From: UTCFX2 sp963788305
Lineage (GTDB): Bacteria > Chloroflexota > Anaerolineae > Anaerolineales > UBA4823
Direction: 5' to 3'
NCBI GenBank assembly: GCA_963788305.1
Contig: CAWBGK010000010.1
Location: 1-64,000 of the forward strand
DNA length: 64,000 nucleotides
Shown piece by piece: positions 19,201-29,880 of this stretch (its first letter is position 1; every line of letters starts with the position of its first letter). The notes below the pieces were generated by a model that was not told where the DNA came from, searched no databases, and worked only from the letters and a program-made list of their open reading frames with translations. A program made the position numbers and the translations under genes.

Positions 19201-22200
19201 CGACGAGGCGATGACCGAGTTCCTGGAAACCTGGGACATCGTCTGGGAACCGATCAAGATCGCGCTGGAATGTTTCTTTGAATCGCAGCTGGCTCACTTC
19301 ACATTAGAGTCGGTTGTCCAGCTAAAAGTGTTCTTTTCCAACCTCTACAACCGGGTCACAGGCAAAGCGGGGGACGTGATCAAATTCAGGGGGATCTTCT
19401 CCTACCATGCCGTCCCCTGGGGCAGCATGCTGACGGAAGGCATCCTGGCGCTCGCCTGGATCATCACCCACATTCCGCCGATCCATGAGAAGCTGGACGA
19501 AAGCACCTGGGGAAAGCTCTTCATTGTATCTATAACCGCCGGCTTTGTCGGTTTTGGGATCTATAAGGCTGCCAGCGGCAACCACAAGCACCACAACGTC
19601 TTCGGCGAGGTCAACGGCTCGAAATCCACGGAGTTCGGGTTCTGGGGGATGGTGATCGTCACCACGCTGCTGGTGCTGGCGCAGATCGGCATTTTCATTT
19701 ATATGCTGGTGACGGGCCAGGATATCGACGGCGTGATGGTCGGCTTGATGGTCGCTAACCTGATCGCTTCGATCATCGTCGTGATCATCTTCGCGATCAT
19801 CAGCTTTATCCCCTATATCGGCACGCTGATCGTGGCGATCTACAACCTGATCAACACCATCCTGTCCGAATTCTTGGGGATCAACTTCACCGAGATGCTG
19901 ATCGAGGCGCTGACCGAGATTTTCTACGACGTGGATCCGATGGCCAGCCTGGCTCCTACGGTTGGAGAAACGCTGTTCGGCTTTTTGCACGAGAACGGCA
20001 TTTCGGTGGGCAACGGAGTCAACATATCGTTCCCGATGGACGTCGTCGCCACCCAGGAGGACTATCAGACCTCACGCCAGATATCCGTGTACAACGATGT
20101 CGATTACGATCTTTACGGAACCAGGGCTTCTATTGATGTTGACGGGAACAAGAGCGCGATCGACCAGAATTCGGACTGGCACAACAAAGAATACGATCAT
20201 CGTTTCCGAGGCTACGACTCATCGAACACCCTTTATACACAGGACATGTACCGGGCCCATGGGAATCTCACCGGCCAGCTGGACACGATCAGCTTCACAG
20301 AGGCCGGACTGAACAAGTCGTTCACCTACGAAACGGAATTTGACTACAAGATCCATGTCTACCGCTGCATTTTGCGGCTCTTCTGCAGCGACAAAACTCA
20401 CAGCGGCAGCGTCGAAGAAGAGGATTCAACGCTGTATTTTGACGTGCTGCCCGCCAGCGTGGACAGCTTCTTCGACTGGAATTGGAGCGCCAGCCTGTTG
20501 CATGCGAATTACAACCCGCATGACTGGGACAATGACGGCCTGCTATCCACAGTATTCCACGGCAGCGACCCGGACGACAGGAATTGGGACAGCGACGGAG
20601 ACACGCTCTCCGACGGCTGGGAAATAGAGATGGCCGCGACCTCCCCCGAGGACGGCGGTTTTGCCTTCAATGCCGTGACCTCAGATACCGATGGCGACGG
20701 GCTGCGCGACGACCAGGAACTCCGCTGGGGCACTGATCCGGCGCTTGTCGACACCGACGGCGACGGCCGCAATGACTTTGATGAAGTGACCGGCTACAAC
20801 TTTACCTACGCCTCGGGCAAATCCACGCTGGTTCACAGCAGCCCGCTGGCGGCTGACACCGACCGCGACGGCATGGACGACAAGGCCGAATATATGCTGC
20901 ATAAATTAGACCCCGTCCTGTATCCCTTCAACCCGAACGCCTGGAACACCATCCCGCTGAGCTTGCAGCTTCAGGCCGGCATCTCAGGCTATCTGAGCCC
21001 GGGAGCCACTTCCCCGCTGACAGTCACCGTCCAGAACAGCACCGACACGCCGATCAAAGGCACCGTCACCACTCAGCTGCCGTCGGGCTTGGTCTCCAGC
21101 GTGCCATCCCAGCAGGCCTTTGAAGCCCTGGGAAAGAGCGCTTTCGTTCGATCCAGCCTGATCCAGTCTGCCGCGAGCCTGCCGACATCGCATTTGACGA
21201 TCACCGGCACGGTCTGCGCGGCGCTCGAAATGCCCCTGGTATACCTGCCCTTCGACGAAGCCAGCGGATCGAAGACCTTCTTCAACCAGTCGACCCTCGG
21301 CTACTATGACGCCACCTGCACCACGCAGTACGGCTGCCCGGCGAGCGTCGACGCCGGATACAAAAGCAGGGGGATCGCATTCAGCAGCAACAACCAGCGC
21401 CTGATTTTTAACCAGTCCGCGACCAACCTGAATTTCTCCGGCTCGCATCCCTTCAGCCTGTCGGTCTGGGTCAAGCCGGCCGCCTCGAGCCGAACAGATA
21501 AATTCTACATCTTTGGAAAAACCGACATGCAGGCGGACTCGACCCATGGATACAACCTGTACCTCTATCCAAACGGTTCCGGAGGCTATTGGATCAGCTT
21601 CAACAACGAGCTGATGCAGTTTAAGTATCAAAAAACACTGGTCCCAGGCACCTGGTACAACCTCACCGCGGTATCAGACGGCACGACCCTGAAGATGTAC
21701 GTCGACGGGATCGAGGCGCCGGGGATTAACACGACCAATCTGATTTATTTAGGTCCCAGCAGCTCTGCACTGACCCTGGGCGCCATCATGGTCCAGGGCA
21801 ACCCCGTCGGCATGTACTACTACAACTACCTGGGCAGCATGGATGAGCTCTATATTTACGACCGTGCCGTTTCAAGCGGCGAGATCGCATCGCTCTCGCG
21901 GCCGAACACCACCCGGGTTTCTCAGCCAGATTCGAGCTGCCAGCTTACAGCCAGCCAGCCGATCACCTTGACGGTCGACGCCGACTCACCCAGCGCGAGC
22001 ATCATTTCGCCGGCGAACGGTACCTACCACAAGGGCGGCGGCTTCCTGGTCATCGGGGGCAACGCCCACGACCCGACCTCCTTCATTCGCAAGGTGCAGG
22101 TCTCCGTGGACGGCGGCGCCTTCCAGGACGCCGTCGGAGCGGAGAGCTGGGCGTACACCTGGGACATGCGCAGCCTCTCCTCAGGCGGGCACACCCTGCT

Positions 22201-25200
22201 CGCAGCGGGCGATCGACGCGGTCGGACGTGCCGGGCTGTCCTCCCAGCTCTACCTCAAGATAGATAAAGATCCGCCAACGATCAGCTGGACCAGCCCGAG
22301 CTGGAACCCGAGCTACGTCCGGTTTTTCAACATGCAGGACTGGTATTTTCCCTTGAGCGGATCGGTGCATGATGGAGAAAGCGGTTTCGCATCGGTCGAA
22401 GTGATGCTCGACGGCGGACCTGACCTGCCATTCGGTGGTTGGCAGTCCGCCAATCTGGATTACGCGGCTCGCACCTGGGTTCTGGATTACCAATTCCCGC
22501 TGAACGTGGTCGACCTCGACCCTGTGCCGAACCCCAGCGGTTCATACACGCTCAGCCTGCGCACAACGGATAACGTCGGCAACTCCATTATTATCACGGA
22601 ACCCATTCAAGGGTTGATGGACAACAACCCACCCGACGCATCGCTGACAAACCCGATCAGCTCCACTGCGGTCATCACCACACCGATCACCCTGGGCGGG
22701 CTGGTCAGCGACACGAGCACGGTTTCCGACATGAACGTCGCGCTCGTCCCGGTGGAACAGGCCGAAGTGGTGCGAGACGCCGCGCTGGTCATGCACCTGA
22801 ACGGGAAGAGCAATTCCGGTCAGCTCAGCTACATGGATGCTTCCGGGTTCAACCAGACTGGAACCAGCGACGTAGGTCACGCACCCAGCGCAGGCTTCGT
22901 CACCGGGAAAGTCGACGAAGCCGTTCAATTTTCAAGCGCACTAGCTTACATCAAATGGCGCGAGCCCTTGAAAACTCCCTTCACCAGCTCCCTGACCGCG
23001 GCGCTGTGGTTCAAAGCCAAAGGCGCCCCGCTGCAGAACACCACCCTGCTGAGCCTCGATCACGCCGCGGGGCTGTACTGGAAAACCGCGGGCGGACTGA
23101 CTTTCAGCGTGACAGACGGCAGCGGCCTGACCTTCGAAGCCAGCAGCAACCTTACGCTGGCCGATGGATCTTGGCATCACGTCGTCGGCGTCTGGGACGG
23201 CTACACCCTGTCCATTTATGTCGACGGCGTCCAGGCTGGATTTGCAAAGTCGGTCGGGATGGGACCCCTGGACACCAGCACCAGCCTGCTGACGCTGGGG
23301 AACAGCACGGCGGGGGTAAACGGCTTCGACGGCAGCGTCGACGAGGTCATGCTCTTCTCGCGCGGCTTCACCCGTCAAGAAGCGGCAAATCTCTATGCCT
23401 TGGGAAACAGGGTCTGGGAAGCGACTGCGGTGAGCGACCCATCCGCCGCAGACCTCTCCCTGGACCTATCCGCTTCCGGATGGGCTCGAAGGCCTGTACG
23501 AGATCGACCTGCGCGGAGTGGACAAATGGGGCAACCGGGACGATAAGTCCGCCTCCTGGACGGCCTGGCAGGGCGAAATCGACATGCTGGCGCCGCGCGT
23601 CTCGATCCAGGCTGTAGATACGGGAGTCACCACGCAGGTCACCTGCAGCTCAACCGATCTAAACCTGAGCACGACCGGCTACAAGTGCCCATGCACGACG
23701 CTGCAGGAAGACATCACCACCTATGCCATGGTCAACGACTGGTACAGAACGACGATCATGGACAACACCCGGATGTACAGGATTCAATCCAGCTGCTCGG
23801 TGCACACGTCGAAGAAGCCGTACCAGCTCCAGGCCTGCGATATCTACGGGCGCTGTTCCACTGCCTCCATCACGGCGTCTTCAGAACCGGAAGCTTCGAT
23901 CGTAACCAGGGCGCCGGAGGCATCAGCACCGCCAGAGGCGACTCCCACACCTGACAGCGCAGCTGCAGAAGTGACAGCCGTGCCGGAGGTCTCAGCCACA
24001 CCGGATGCCATCGAAACACCAGGTCTCGAGGCGACGGTGGAGGATCAACCCACACTCGAGCTTACCGAGACGCCGGGTGTCCAGTCCACACCTCCGGCCC
24101 CGGTCTCCGCCGAAGCGCCCGCCGCAGTGGACGTCCCGGTCGAGCTTCCAGCGCCGGCGCTGCTTGAAGTCTCAGCGACGCCTGAAATCATCGAAACGCT
24201 GGAAATTACCGTAACGCCGATCGTCACAGCGACATTGTTCAATTTCAGCGACCCCGGAGCCGACTGCCATCCTGGATATAACGCTCGCGCCTGAAAGTAA
24301 GGCGACATCGGCAGATCCTGACTCTGCAGAGCCGCCGACCGAGACTGAGGTGAGCATGCTGCCCATCTCAGCCCTGGTCGATCCGGTCGACCGCAGCGTG
24401 CTGACCAGCTTCGAGCCGGTCGACCTGACCGTGCGCGCCGAAGCCTTCGACGGCCTGAAAGAAATACTCATCACATTGGACGGAGCGAGCCTGACCTCCT
24501 TCACCTTCCCGGACAACTCCGTGACCGGCTACCTGGGCGCAACGACCTGGACCCCTGCCCCGGACCTGCCCGACGGTGCGCACGTCCTGCTTTCTGCCGC
24601 CAGCGATTGGGCGGGCCATGTCCAGACCGAGCTCTACACCACGACGGTCTACCTGGACACGCTGCCCCCGGCGGTGGACGTCAGCCCGACCGTGCTCACC
24701 ACCACCCACAGGATCTCGAACTGGGGTGTGGAGCTGGGCGGGCCGGTCAGCGACCTGGCGGGGATCCGCGATGTGCAGGTGGCGCTGCAGGACGGTTCCG
24801 GATTGCCGGGTCCCATCGCCGGACCGCTGCAAAGCCAGAGCGAAACCTGGAAACCAGCCTCGGTTGAAGGCGAGCGTTGGAGCTTCCCCTGGAGGCTGGA
24901 CGGACGCCCGGATGGAGTAACTACTCCTGTGCTCGTCCAGGCGACCGACCTGGGCGGACACAGCGTGCAAGCTGCCCGAGAGGTGACTGTAGACGTCGTC
25001 CCACCGACAGCGATCACGATGACGGTGTCCTATATCAACTCCAGCGGCGCGCTCACGCCGGTCCTGCCGGGGCAGACGATCTACAACTCGCCGAACTCGA
25101 GCCTGCAGATCACCTGGACGCCCGCCTCGGACGGCAGCGGGCTGCGCGGCTACTACGCCGGGCTGAGCCAGGACGACCCGCCCGAGCCTGGAGACCTGAC

Positions 25201-27679
25201 CCTGGTCGGCCCCGAGGGACCGCTGCAGGTCAGCCAGCACACCGAAGAAGCCCGGATGTACTACGCCTATGTCGCCGCCGAGGACGCGCACGGCAACCTG
25301 AGCTGGAACAAGCTCGGACCATTCTATGTGGACAGCCCGCTGACTCCCGACTTGATCGCGATGCCGCTCAACCCGGACGGCTCGACGCCGGGCAGCGTCT
25401 ACCACGGCTGGATGGACAGCGGCGAGTCGCAGATCGGGTTCAACCGGATCCTCTCCGAGACCGTCCCGCTCGGGCTCTCGCTGAACAGCTCGCAGAAGTT
25501 CTACCTGAGCTGGGATGCGGCTGCGCTGCGGATAGCCTGGGTCGGCGCGAACTGGGATTCGGAAGGCGACATGTTCGTCTACCTGAAGACCGGCTCTGGC
25601 GGAGGGACGAACCAGGCTCTGAACCCCTACGCAGCCACCCTCGGCGACACGCTGACGCTGCCCTTCAGCGCCGACACCCTGGTATGGGTCAGCGACTCGC
25701 AGACCGCCCGGATGCTGCGCTGGAACGGCAGCGCATGGGCAGACGCCCTGCCGGGCGGGCTGCCGCCGGAAACTTTCCGGTTCACGACGAACGCCCCCGC
25801 TTCACTGACCGACCTGTACCTGCCTTTCAGCCTGCTGGGGATCGCCGACCCGGCGAGCACGCCGCTGGACGTAATCGCGTTCGGTAGCCAGGAACAGGCC
25901 CTGCGCCTGTGGACGGTGCACCCGGTGATCAACCCGCACGACAGCCCGATCCTGAGCAGGCTGCTGCTCATGCTGCCGGACCAGCACAATCTTGTGATGA
26001 GAAACGCATTCCACTGGGATAACCTTGGACTGGGACAATCTCCCAACCGGAGCCGCTTCCTGGACGTGGACGTGCGCGGCGTCCTGCGAGCAAACCCGCG
26101 CGGCATTTTCAGCAACAGCCGATGGTACGGCACCTACCTGGCGCAGCTCCTGCAAGCCGGCAGATCGGCACAGCTGGTCGGGGACGGGCGGCTCGTCAAC
26201 TACACAATTTACTACTTCAACCTGGGCGGCGCGGCGAGGCCAGAGGGCCGGCTGACCCTGCGGATCACCACAACAGGCTCCATGGTCCTGCCGGGAGGCA
26301 CGCCGATCACCAAAGCCGACGGGACGCAAGGCTACACCCAGGAAATCGACCTGGGACCGATCACACCGGGCTCCAGGGGCTCAGCAGATTTCCAGGGGAT
26401 CGTCAGCTACAACGAAACCCAGCTGCAGTACGAGCTCTGCCGGCGGCAGAACCCCGGCAGCCCGGATGCCTGCCAGGCACTGCACGACCTGGCGGACAGC
26501 GCCGGGATCGAAGCCGACCTGGTGGCAACGCTCACAGAGGAAAGCGTCTTCAACCACTTCACGATCGAGCACCCGCTGGTGATCGACCCACCGCAGGATG
26601 TGAGGATCACTTCGCGGCAGGACGAGCCGTCCAGCGGGCTGCAGGCAGCGAGACAGGTTGCCCTCTCCGCCGTTCCTGCGAGGGTCGCAGGACGGGTGGA
26701 AGCCGCGCCGCCGATCTTGCTGCGCGGCGGGTTGAATACGCTCGAAGGCAGCGCCTATGACCCCAGCGGCGTGTCTGAGGTGACCGTCCAGGTCCTGGAC
26801 CCGAACGGCGACACCGCGGACACGAGCTGCAGCGTGGACGGGCCGAAGAGCGGGCGCTGGTCTTGCGAAGTCAGCCTGCCAGGCTCGCCAGACGGGACGC
26901 GCTATTTCGCCCGCGCCCGGGCAATGAACCCCTTCGATTACACCAGCGAATGGAGCTTCTGGCGGGTGCTGATGATCGACGCGATCCCGCCGACCGTGAC
27001 CCTGGATCCAGACAGCGAGTCTGCGCTGACTCAAGACGTGCTCGGCCCGGCCCAGACGACCCTGAGCGGCGGGATCCAGGACAACTCGATGGTCAAAAGT
27101 GTGGAGCTGTGCCTGAGCCCGATCGTCTACCTCAAAGGCAGGCAGCTGGACCGCCCCACCGCCGATTTGAGCTGCCGGGAGGTCGAGCTGAACGCGAACA
27201 GCATCCTGACCGGCACCTGGAGCACCAGCCTTCCCATCCCGCAGGGTGTGGACTACGCCTCGCAGACGCTTTCGCTGTTCGGGCTGGACGCAGCCGGCAA
27301 CCGCTCCGACGAGCCGCTGGAGAGGGCATTCTGGTTTGACACCGTCCCCCCGAGCGTGACGGTCAGCACGCAGGTCTCGACCATACCGCTTGGCGCTTAC
27401 ACCGCCCAGCCGACCCCGATCCTGGCTGGCACGGCAGAGGACGGCAGCGGGCAGGTCGAGCTCGCGGTGCGGATGAGCTCGGAGGCAGGCGGGACGCAGC
27501 GGATTGTTATACCGGTGGAAGCCGGCGCATGGAGCTTCATGCCCGAGATCTCCAAGACCGGGGTTTACAGCCTGTCGATCGAAGCCCGCGATCCAGCCGG
27601 CAACCTGAGGACGCTTGGCGCCTGGACTCTCCAGGTGAGCACGAGCTACCTGTACTGGATGCCGGCGGTCTTCCATTAG
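16254..27679 (+). CDS. giant multidomain surface protein, ~3,800 residues (about nine frameshifts)
   Basis: Eight overlapping long frames on one strand read as one protein when single-base changes near 16346, 17084, 17340, 17505, 18070, 22208, 23478 and 24255 are bridged. Order: signal or anchor helix (1-30); LolA/LppX-like domain (about 40-270); two membrane helices (about 284-320) and a Gln-rich stretch; calcium-binding thrombospondin-3-type Asp repeats (about 410-505); unknown region; five membrane helices (about 1055-1205); a second Asp-repeat block (DTDGDGLRDDQE etc., about 1420-1545); two LamG-like domains (about 1660-1875 and 2175-2380); a Pro/Thr/Glu/Ala linker (about 2540-2680); Ig/cadherin-like modules with a possible DOMON/CBM9-like part; and the tail YLYWMPAVFH. 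Likely cell-surface adhesion or carbohydrate binding (inference). Preceded by GAGGAGG, a promoter and dyads; followed by a terminator. Confidence 0.72.
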
Positions 27680-27688
27680 GCCCACAGC

Positions 27689-27713
27689 AGGCCCGGACTG
27701 GGGATCCGGGCCT
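27689..27713 (+). terminator. terminator of the giant gene
   Basis: AGGCCCGGA and TCCGGGCCT form a perfect nine-pair stem with a seven-base loop, ten bases after the stop codon. A mixed T-rich run follows (CTTGATCAAAGTTTT), so efficiency is uncertain. Confidence 0.7.
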
Positions 27714-27798
27714 GACCTTGATCAAAGTTTTAAAACATCAGGGAATCGGGGGATTTTTTGTATGCATTCATCCGCATCCATCCAATTTTAATAGATCT

Positions 27799-27840
27799 CA
27801 ACACAAAGAACACCAAGAACACAAAGGTCACGAAGTATTT
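27799..27840. repeat. AACACAAAGAACACC-type interspersed repeat
   Basis: Degenerate 9-10 base units of the form AACACAAAG / AACACCAAG / AACACAAAGG in tandem, in the gap before the acyltransferase gene. Same class as the strings at 3667 and 28748. Confidence 0.6.
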
Positions 27841-27936
27841 CTTAAAATATCTTGATAGAATTGCGAAAGCGCATCGTCTTTAAAGATCACAATTTTAAAT
27901 GGCGCCCTTCGCGTTATCTATTTTTCGAGGTTAATT

Positions 27937-28737
27937 ATGGAGCCAGAATTCCACGACACTTACTCGGTTCACAAAATCCCGGTGATGCGGCGGTTTTCGC
28001 TGGACAACGGCAGGATGTCCGGCCGGAGGAATTTCTTCCACGCCCTGCTGGAGGTCGACGTGACCGAGCCCAGGCGGCTGATCCGGGAGCACAAAGCCCG
28101 GTCCGGCGAATCGATCTCCTTCACCGCTTTTATCGTCTACTGCCTGGGGCGTGCGCTCGAAGTGCACAAGGAGCTGACCGCCTTCCGGGACTGGCGCGGC
28201 AGGCTGATCGTCTTCGACGACGTGAACATCAACACGATGGTCGAGGCGGAGTCTCAGGAGGGCAAATTCGCGATGCCGCACATCATTCGAGGCGCCAACC
28301 GCCGGACGCTGCGCCAGATCCACGAGGAGATTCGCGCGGTCCAGCGCCAGCCGGCGAAGAGCCAGGAGGCCGGGTTCATGCGGACTTTCCTGCGGCTGCC
28401 GGGCTTCCTGCGGGTAGGCTTCTACGAAATCGTAATGCGCCGGCCGCAGCTGATGCGCGGCTACCTGGCGCCGGTGCTGGTGACCGCGGTGGGGATGTTC
28501 GGCGAGGGCGGGGGCTGGGGGCTTCCGATGGCAGTGTTCCCGCTGAGCGTGACGCTGGGCGGGATCGCCAAAAAACCCTGGGCGGTTGGGGATCGGATCG
28601 AGCTGCGCGAGGTCCTGGACGCGACCCTGAGCTTCGACCACGTGGTGGTGGATGGGGCGAACGCGGCGCGCTTTGGCGGGCTGTTCAGGAGGCTGGTGGA
28701 AGAGGGGGCGGGGCTGGAGGAGCTCGAGGAAGTTTGA
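27937..28737 (+). CDS. stand-alone 2-oxoacid dehydrogenase E2-type acyltransferase
   Basis: 266 residues of the chloramphenicol-acetyltransferase-like fold used by the E2 catalytic domain. The C-terminal catalytic motif is SFDHVVVDGANAARF, with the HxxxDG His and Asp intact; the N-terminal strand motif and ISFTAFIVYCLGRALEVH also fit. There is no lipoyl domain and no peripheral subunit-binding domain, and no E1 or E3 gene nearby, so it is not a normal E2; it may transfer another acyl group. Two hydrophobic stretches sit around GMFGEGGGWGLPMAVFPLSV. The ATG has GAGG seven bases upstream. Confidence 0.8.
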   Translation: MEPEFHDTYSVHKIPVMRRFSLDNGRMSGRRNFFHALLEVDVTEPRRLIREHKARSGESISFTAFIVYCLGRALEVHKELTAFRDWRGRLIVFDDVNINTMVEAESQEGKFAMPHIIRGANRRTLRQIHEEIRAVQRQPAKSQEAGFMRTFLRLPGFLRVGFYEIVMRRPQLMRGYLAPVLVTAVGMFGEGGGWGLPMAVFPLSVTLGGIAKKPWAVGDRIELREVLDATLSFDHVVVDGANAARFGGLFRRLVEEGAGLEELEEV

Positions 28738-28747
28738 CTTAAAGATT

Positions 28748-28830
28748 GAAACACGAAGATATCCAAGGAATCGAAGGAATCTAAGTTTATTCATCGAATT
28801 CTTTGATTTCTTTGACGCCTTCAATTTCGT
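28748..28830. repeat. inverted AAGGAATC / TTTCTTTG interspersed repeat
   Basis: AACACGAAGATATCCAAGG and later GAATTCTTTGATTTCTTTG are inverted copies of the same degenerate unit around a short AT-rich spacer. Belongs with the repeats at 3667 and 27799. Confidence 0.5.
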
Positions 28831-28949
28831 TTTTTTATATACAGGGGATGGGTAGAAAAATCAGCCTGGGGAGGGTGAAGTTAGAACCAGGTAGGCGGTT
28901 GGTTTCGTGGTATCCTCAATTTAAGAAAGTGAGAGGCGAGGTGAATTCG

Positions 28950-29342
28950 ATGGCTGAAGGCTTTTATCTGATGATCGCGGTGCTCACCGGGCTGCTGCTG
29001 GTGATCGCGCTGGCGCTGCTGGTGCTGAAGATTCGGCGGGGCGAAAAGTTCAAGCCAGACTATCGGGCCTGGTTCGTGGTCGGGCTGATCTGGATTGTGG
29101 TCGGGCTGGCGGTGAGCCTGGCGTTGAATAACCCGGGCTATTACGGCTTTTTGGTGATGGGGCTGGTCTTTTTCGTGGTGGGGCTGAAAAACCGCGACAA
29201 ATGGCAAGAGCGGGAGCGTTTCGCAGACCTCACGCCTGCACAGCAGCGGATCAAGCTCGTCGGATTAGGGATCGCAATCTTGATGCTGCTGCTATCGGGC
29301 GCGTATTACATCTGGATGCTGCTGGGCAAAGCGGATGTTTAA
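28950..29342 (+). CDS. small four-helix membrane protein, unknown function
   Basis: 130 residues: FYLMIAVLTGLLLVIALALLV, a charged loop (KIRRGEKFKPDYRAW), then FVVGLIWIVVGLAVSLAL, YYGFLVMGLVFFVVGL and LVGLGIAILMLLLSGAYYIW. The ATG at 28950 has GAGGTG six bases upstream; an in-frame GTG at 28941 is an alternative start, while a longer frame to 28803 runs into repeat sequence. I do not recognise a family. Confidence 0.65.
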   Translation: MAEGFYLMIAVLTGLLLVIALALLVLKIRRGEKFKPDYRAWFVVGLIWIVVGLAVSLALNNPGYYGFLVMGLVFFVVGLKNRDKWQERERFADLTPAQQRIKLVGLGIAILMLLLSGAYYIWMLLGKADV

Positions 29343-29399
29343 CGATTTATCCGCACTGAACGTCAAAACGCAAAGAATCATCTCTGTTTAACCTTGGTT

Positions 29400-29480
29400 T
29401 GGTACAATATATATGAAAGCAATCCCATTTACTTCCAGGGGTTCCTCAATTCCATGGAATATTCAGCTCCATGGATTGAA
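29400..29480 (+). promoter_or_regulatory. extended -10 promoter and hairpin leader of the RRM gene
   Basis: TGGTACAAT at 29400-29408 is an extended -10 element. The leader of about 95 bases carries TCAATTCCATGGA (29446-29458) pairing with TCCATGGATTGA (29468-29479), one bulge and a nine-base loop. A structured leader before an RNA-binding protein suggests cold or self regulation (inference). Confidence 0.5.
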
Positions 29481-29507
29481 GAAAATCGGCAGTAGAAAGA
29501 GGTCATC

Positions 29508-29837
29508 TTGGAAACGAAGCTGTTCGTCGGAAATTTATCCAAAAGGACGACCGAAGAGGATCTGAGCAGCCTGTTCTCGCAGAGCGGGAGCGTCTCGGGG
29601 GTTGAGGTGATCACCGTCGAGTGCGCCGCCGTCCCGAAGACGTTTGCGTTCGTCGAGATGGGCAGCCAGCAAGATGCGGAACGAGCGATCGAGCGGCTGA
29701 ATGGGACCGAGATCAAGGGCAAGACGATCAAGGTATCCCCTGCCAGGCCGAGAGAGAAGCGCCCGGAAGGACGGAGCTGGTACAACGATCCGCCGCCGCC
29801 CACCCTGCGCAAGAGCTCGCCGCGCAAGTCGAAATGA
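29508..29837 (+). CDS. single-RRM RNA-binding protein
   Basis: 109 residues with one RNA recognition motif: RNP2 is LFVGNL (residues 5-10) and RNP1 is KTFAFVEM with two aromatic positions. A basic, proline-rich tail follows (EKRPEGRSWYNDPPPP, ending RKSSPRKSK). Bacterial single-RRM proteins of this size are known from cyanobacteria and others and are often cold-induced. The start is a TTG with GAAAGAGG upstream, which fits the family N-terminus; no ATG is available before RNP2. A strong terminator follows. Confidence 0.88.
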   Translation: METKLFVGNLSKRTTEEDLSSLFSQSGSVSGVEVITVECAAVPKTFAFVEMGSQQDAERAIERLNGTEIKGKTIKVSPARPREKRPEGRSWYNDPPPPTLRKSSPRKSK

Positions 29838-29846
29838 ATGCGCCAG

Positions 29847-29878
29847 AACCGCCCGGAAAGTTGATCGGGCGGTTTTGG
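29847..29878 (+). terminator. terminator after the RRM gene
   Basis: AACCGCCCG and CGGGCGGTT form a nine-pair stem with a ten-base loop followed by TTTT. It lies between convergent genes and may act in both directions. Confidence 0.85.
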
Positions 29879-29880
29879 GT

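Noticed and set aside
26381..27685. 434-codon frame antisense to the giant gene
   Set aside because: Shadow frame; Arg/Ala/Gln-rich, with no domain, and lies opposite a continuous Ig-like coding region.
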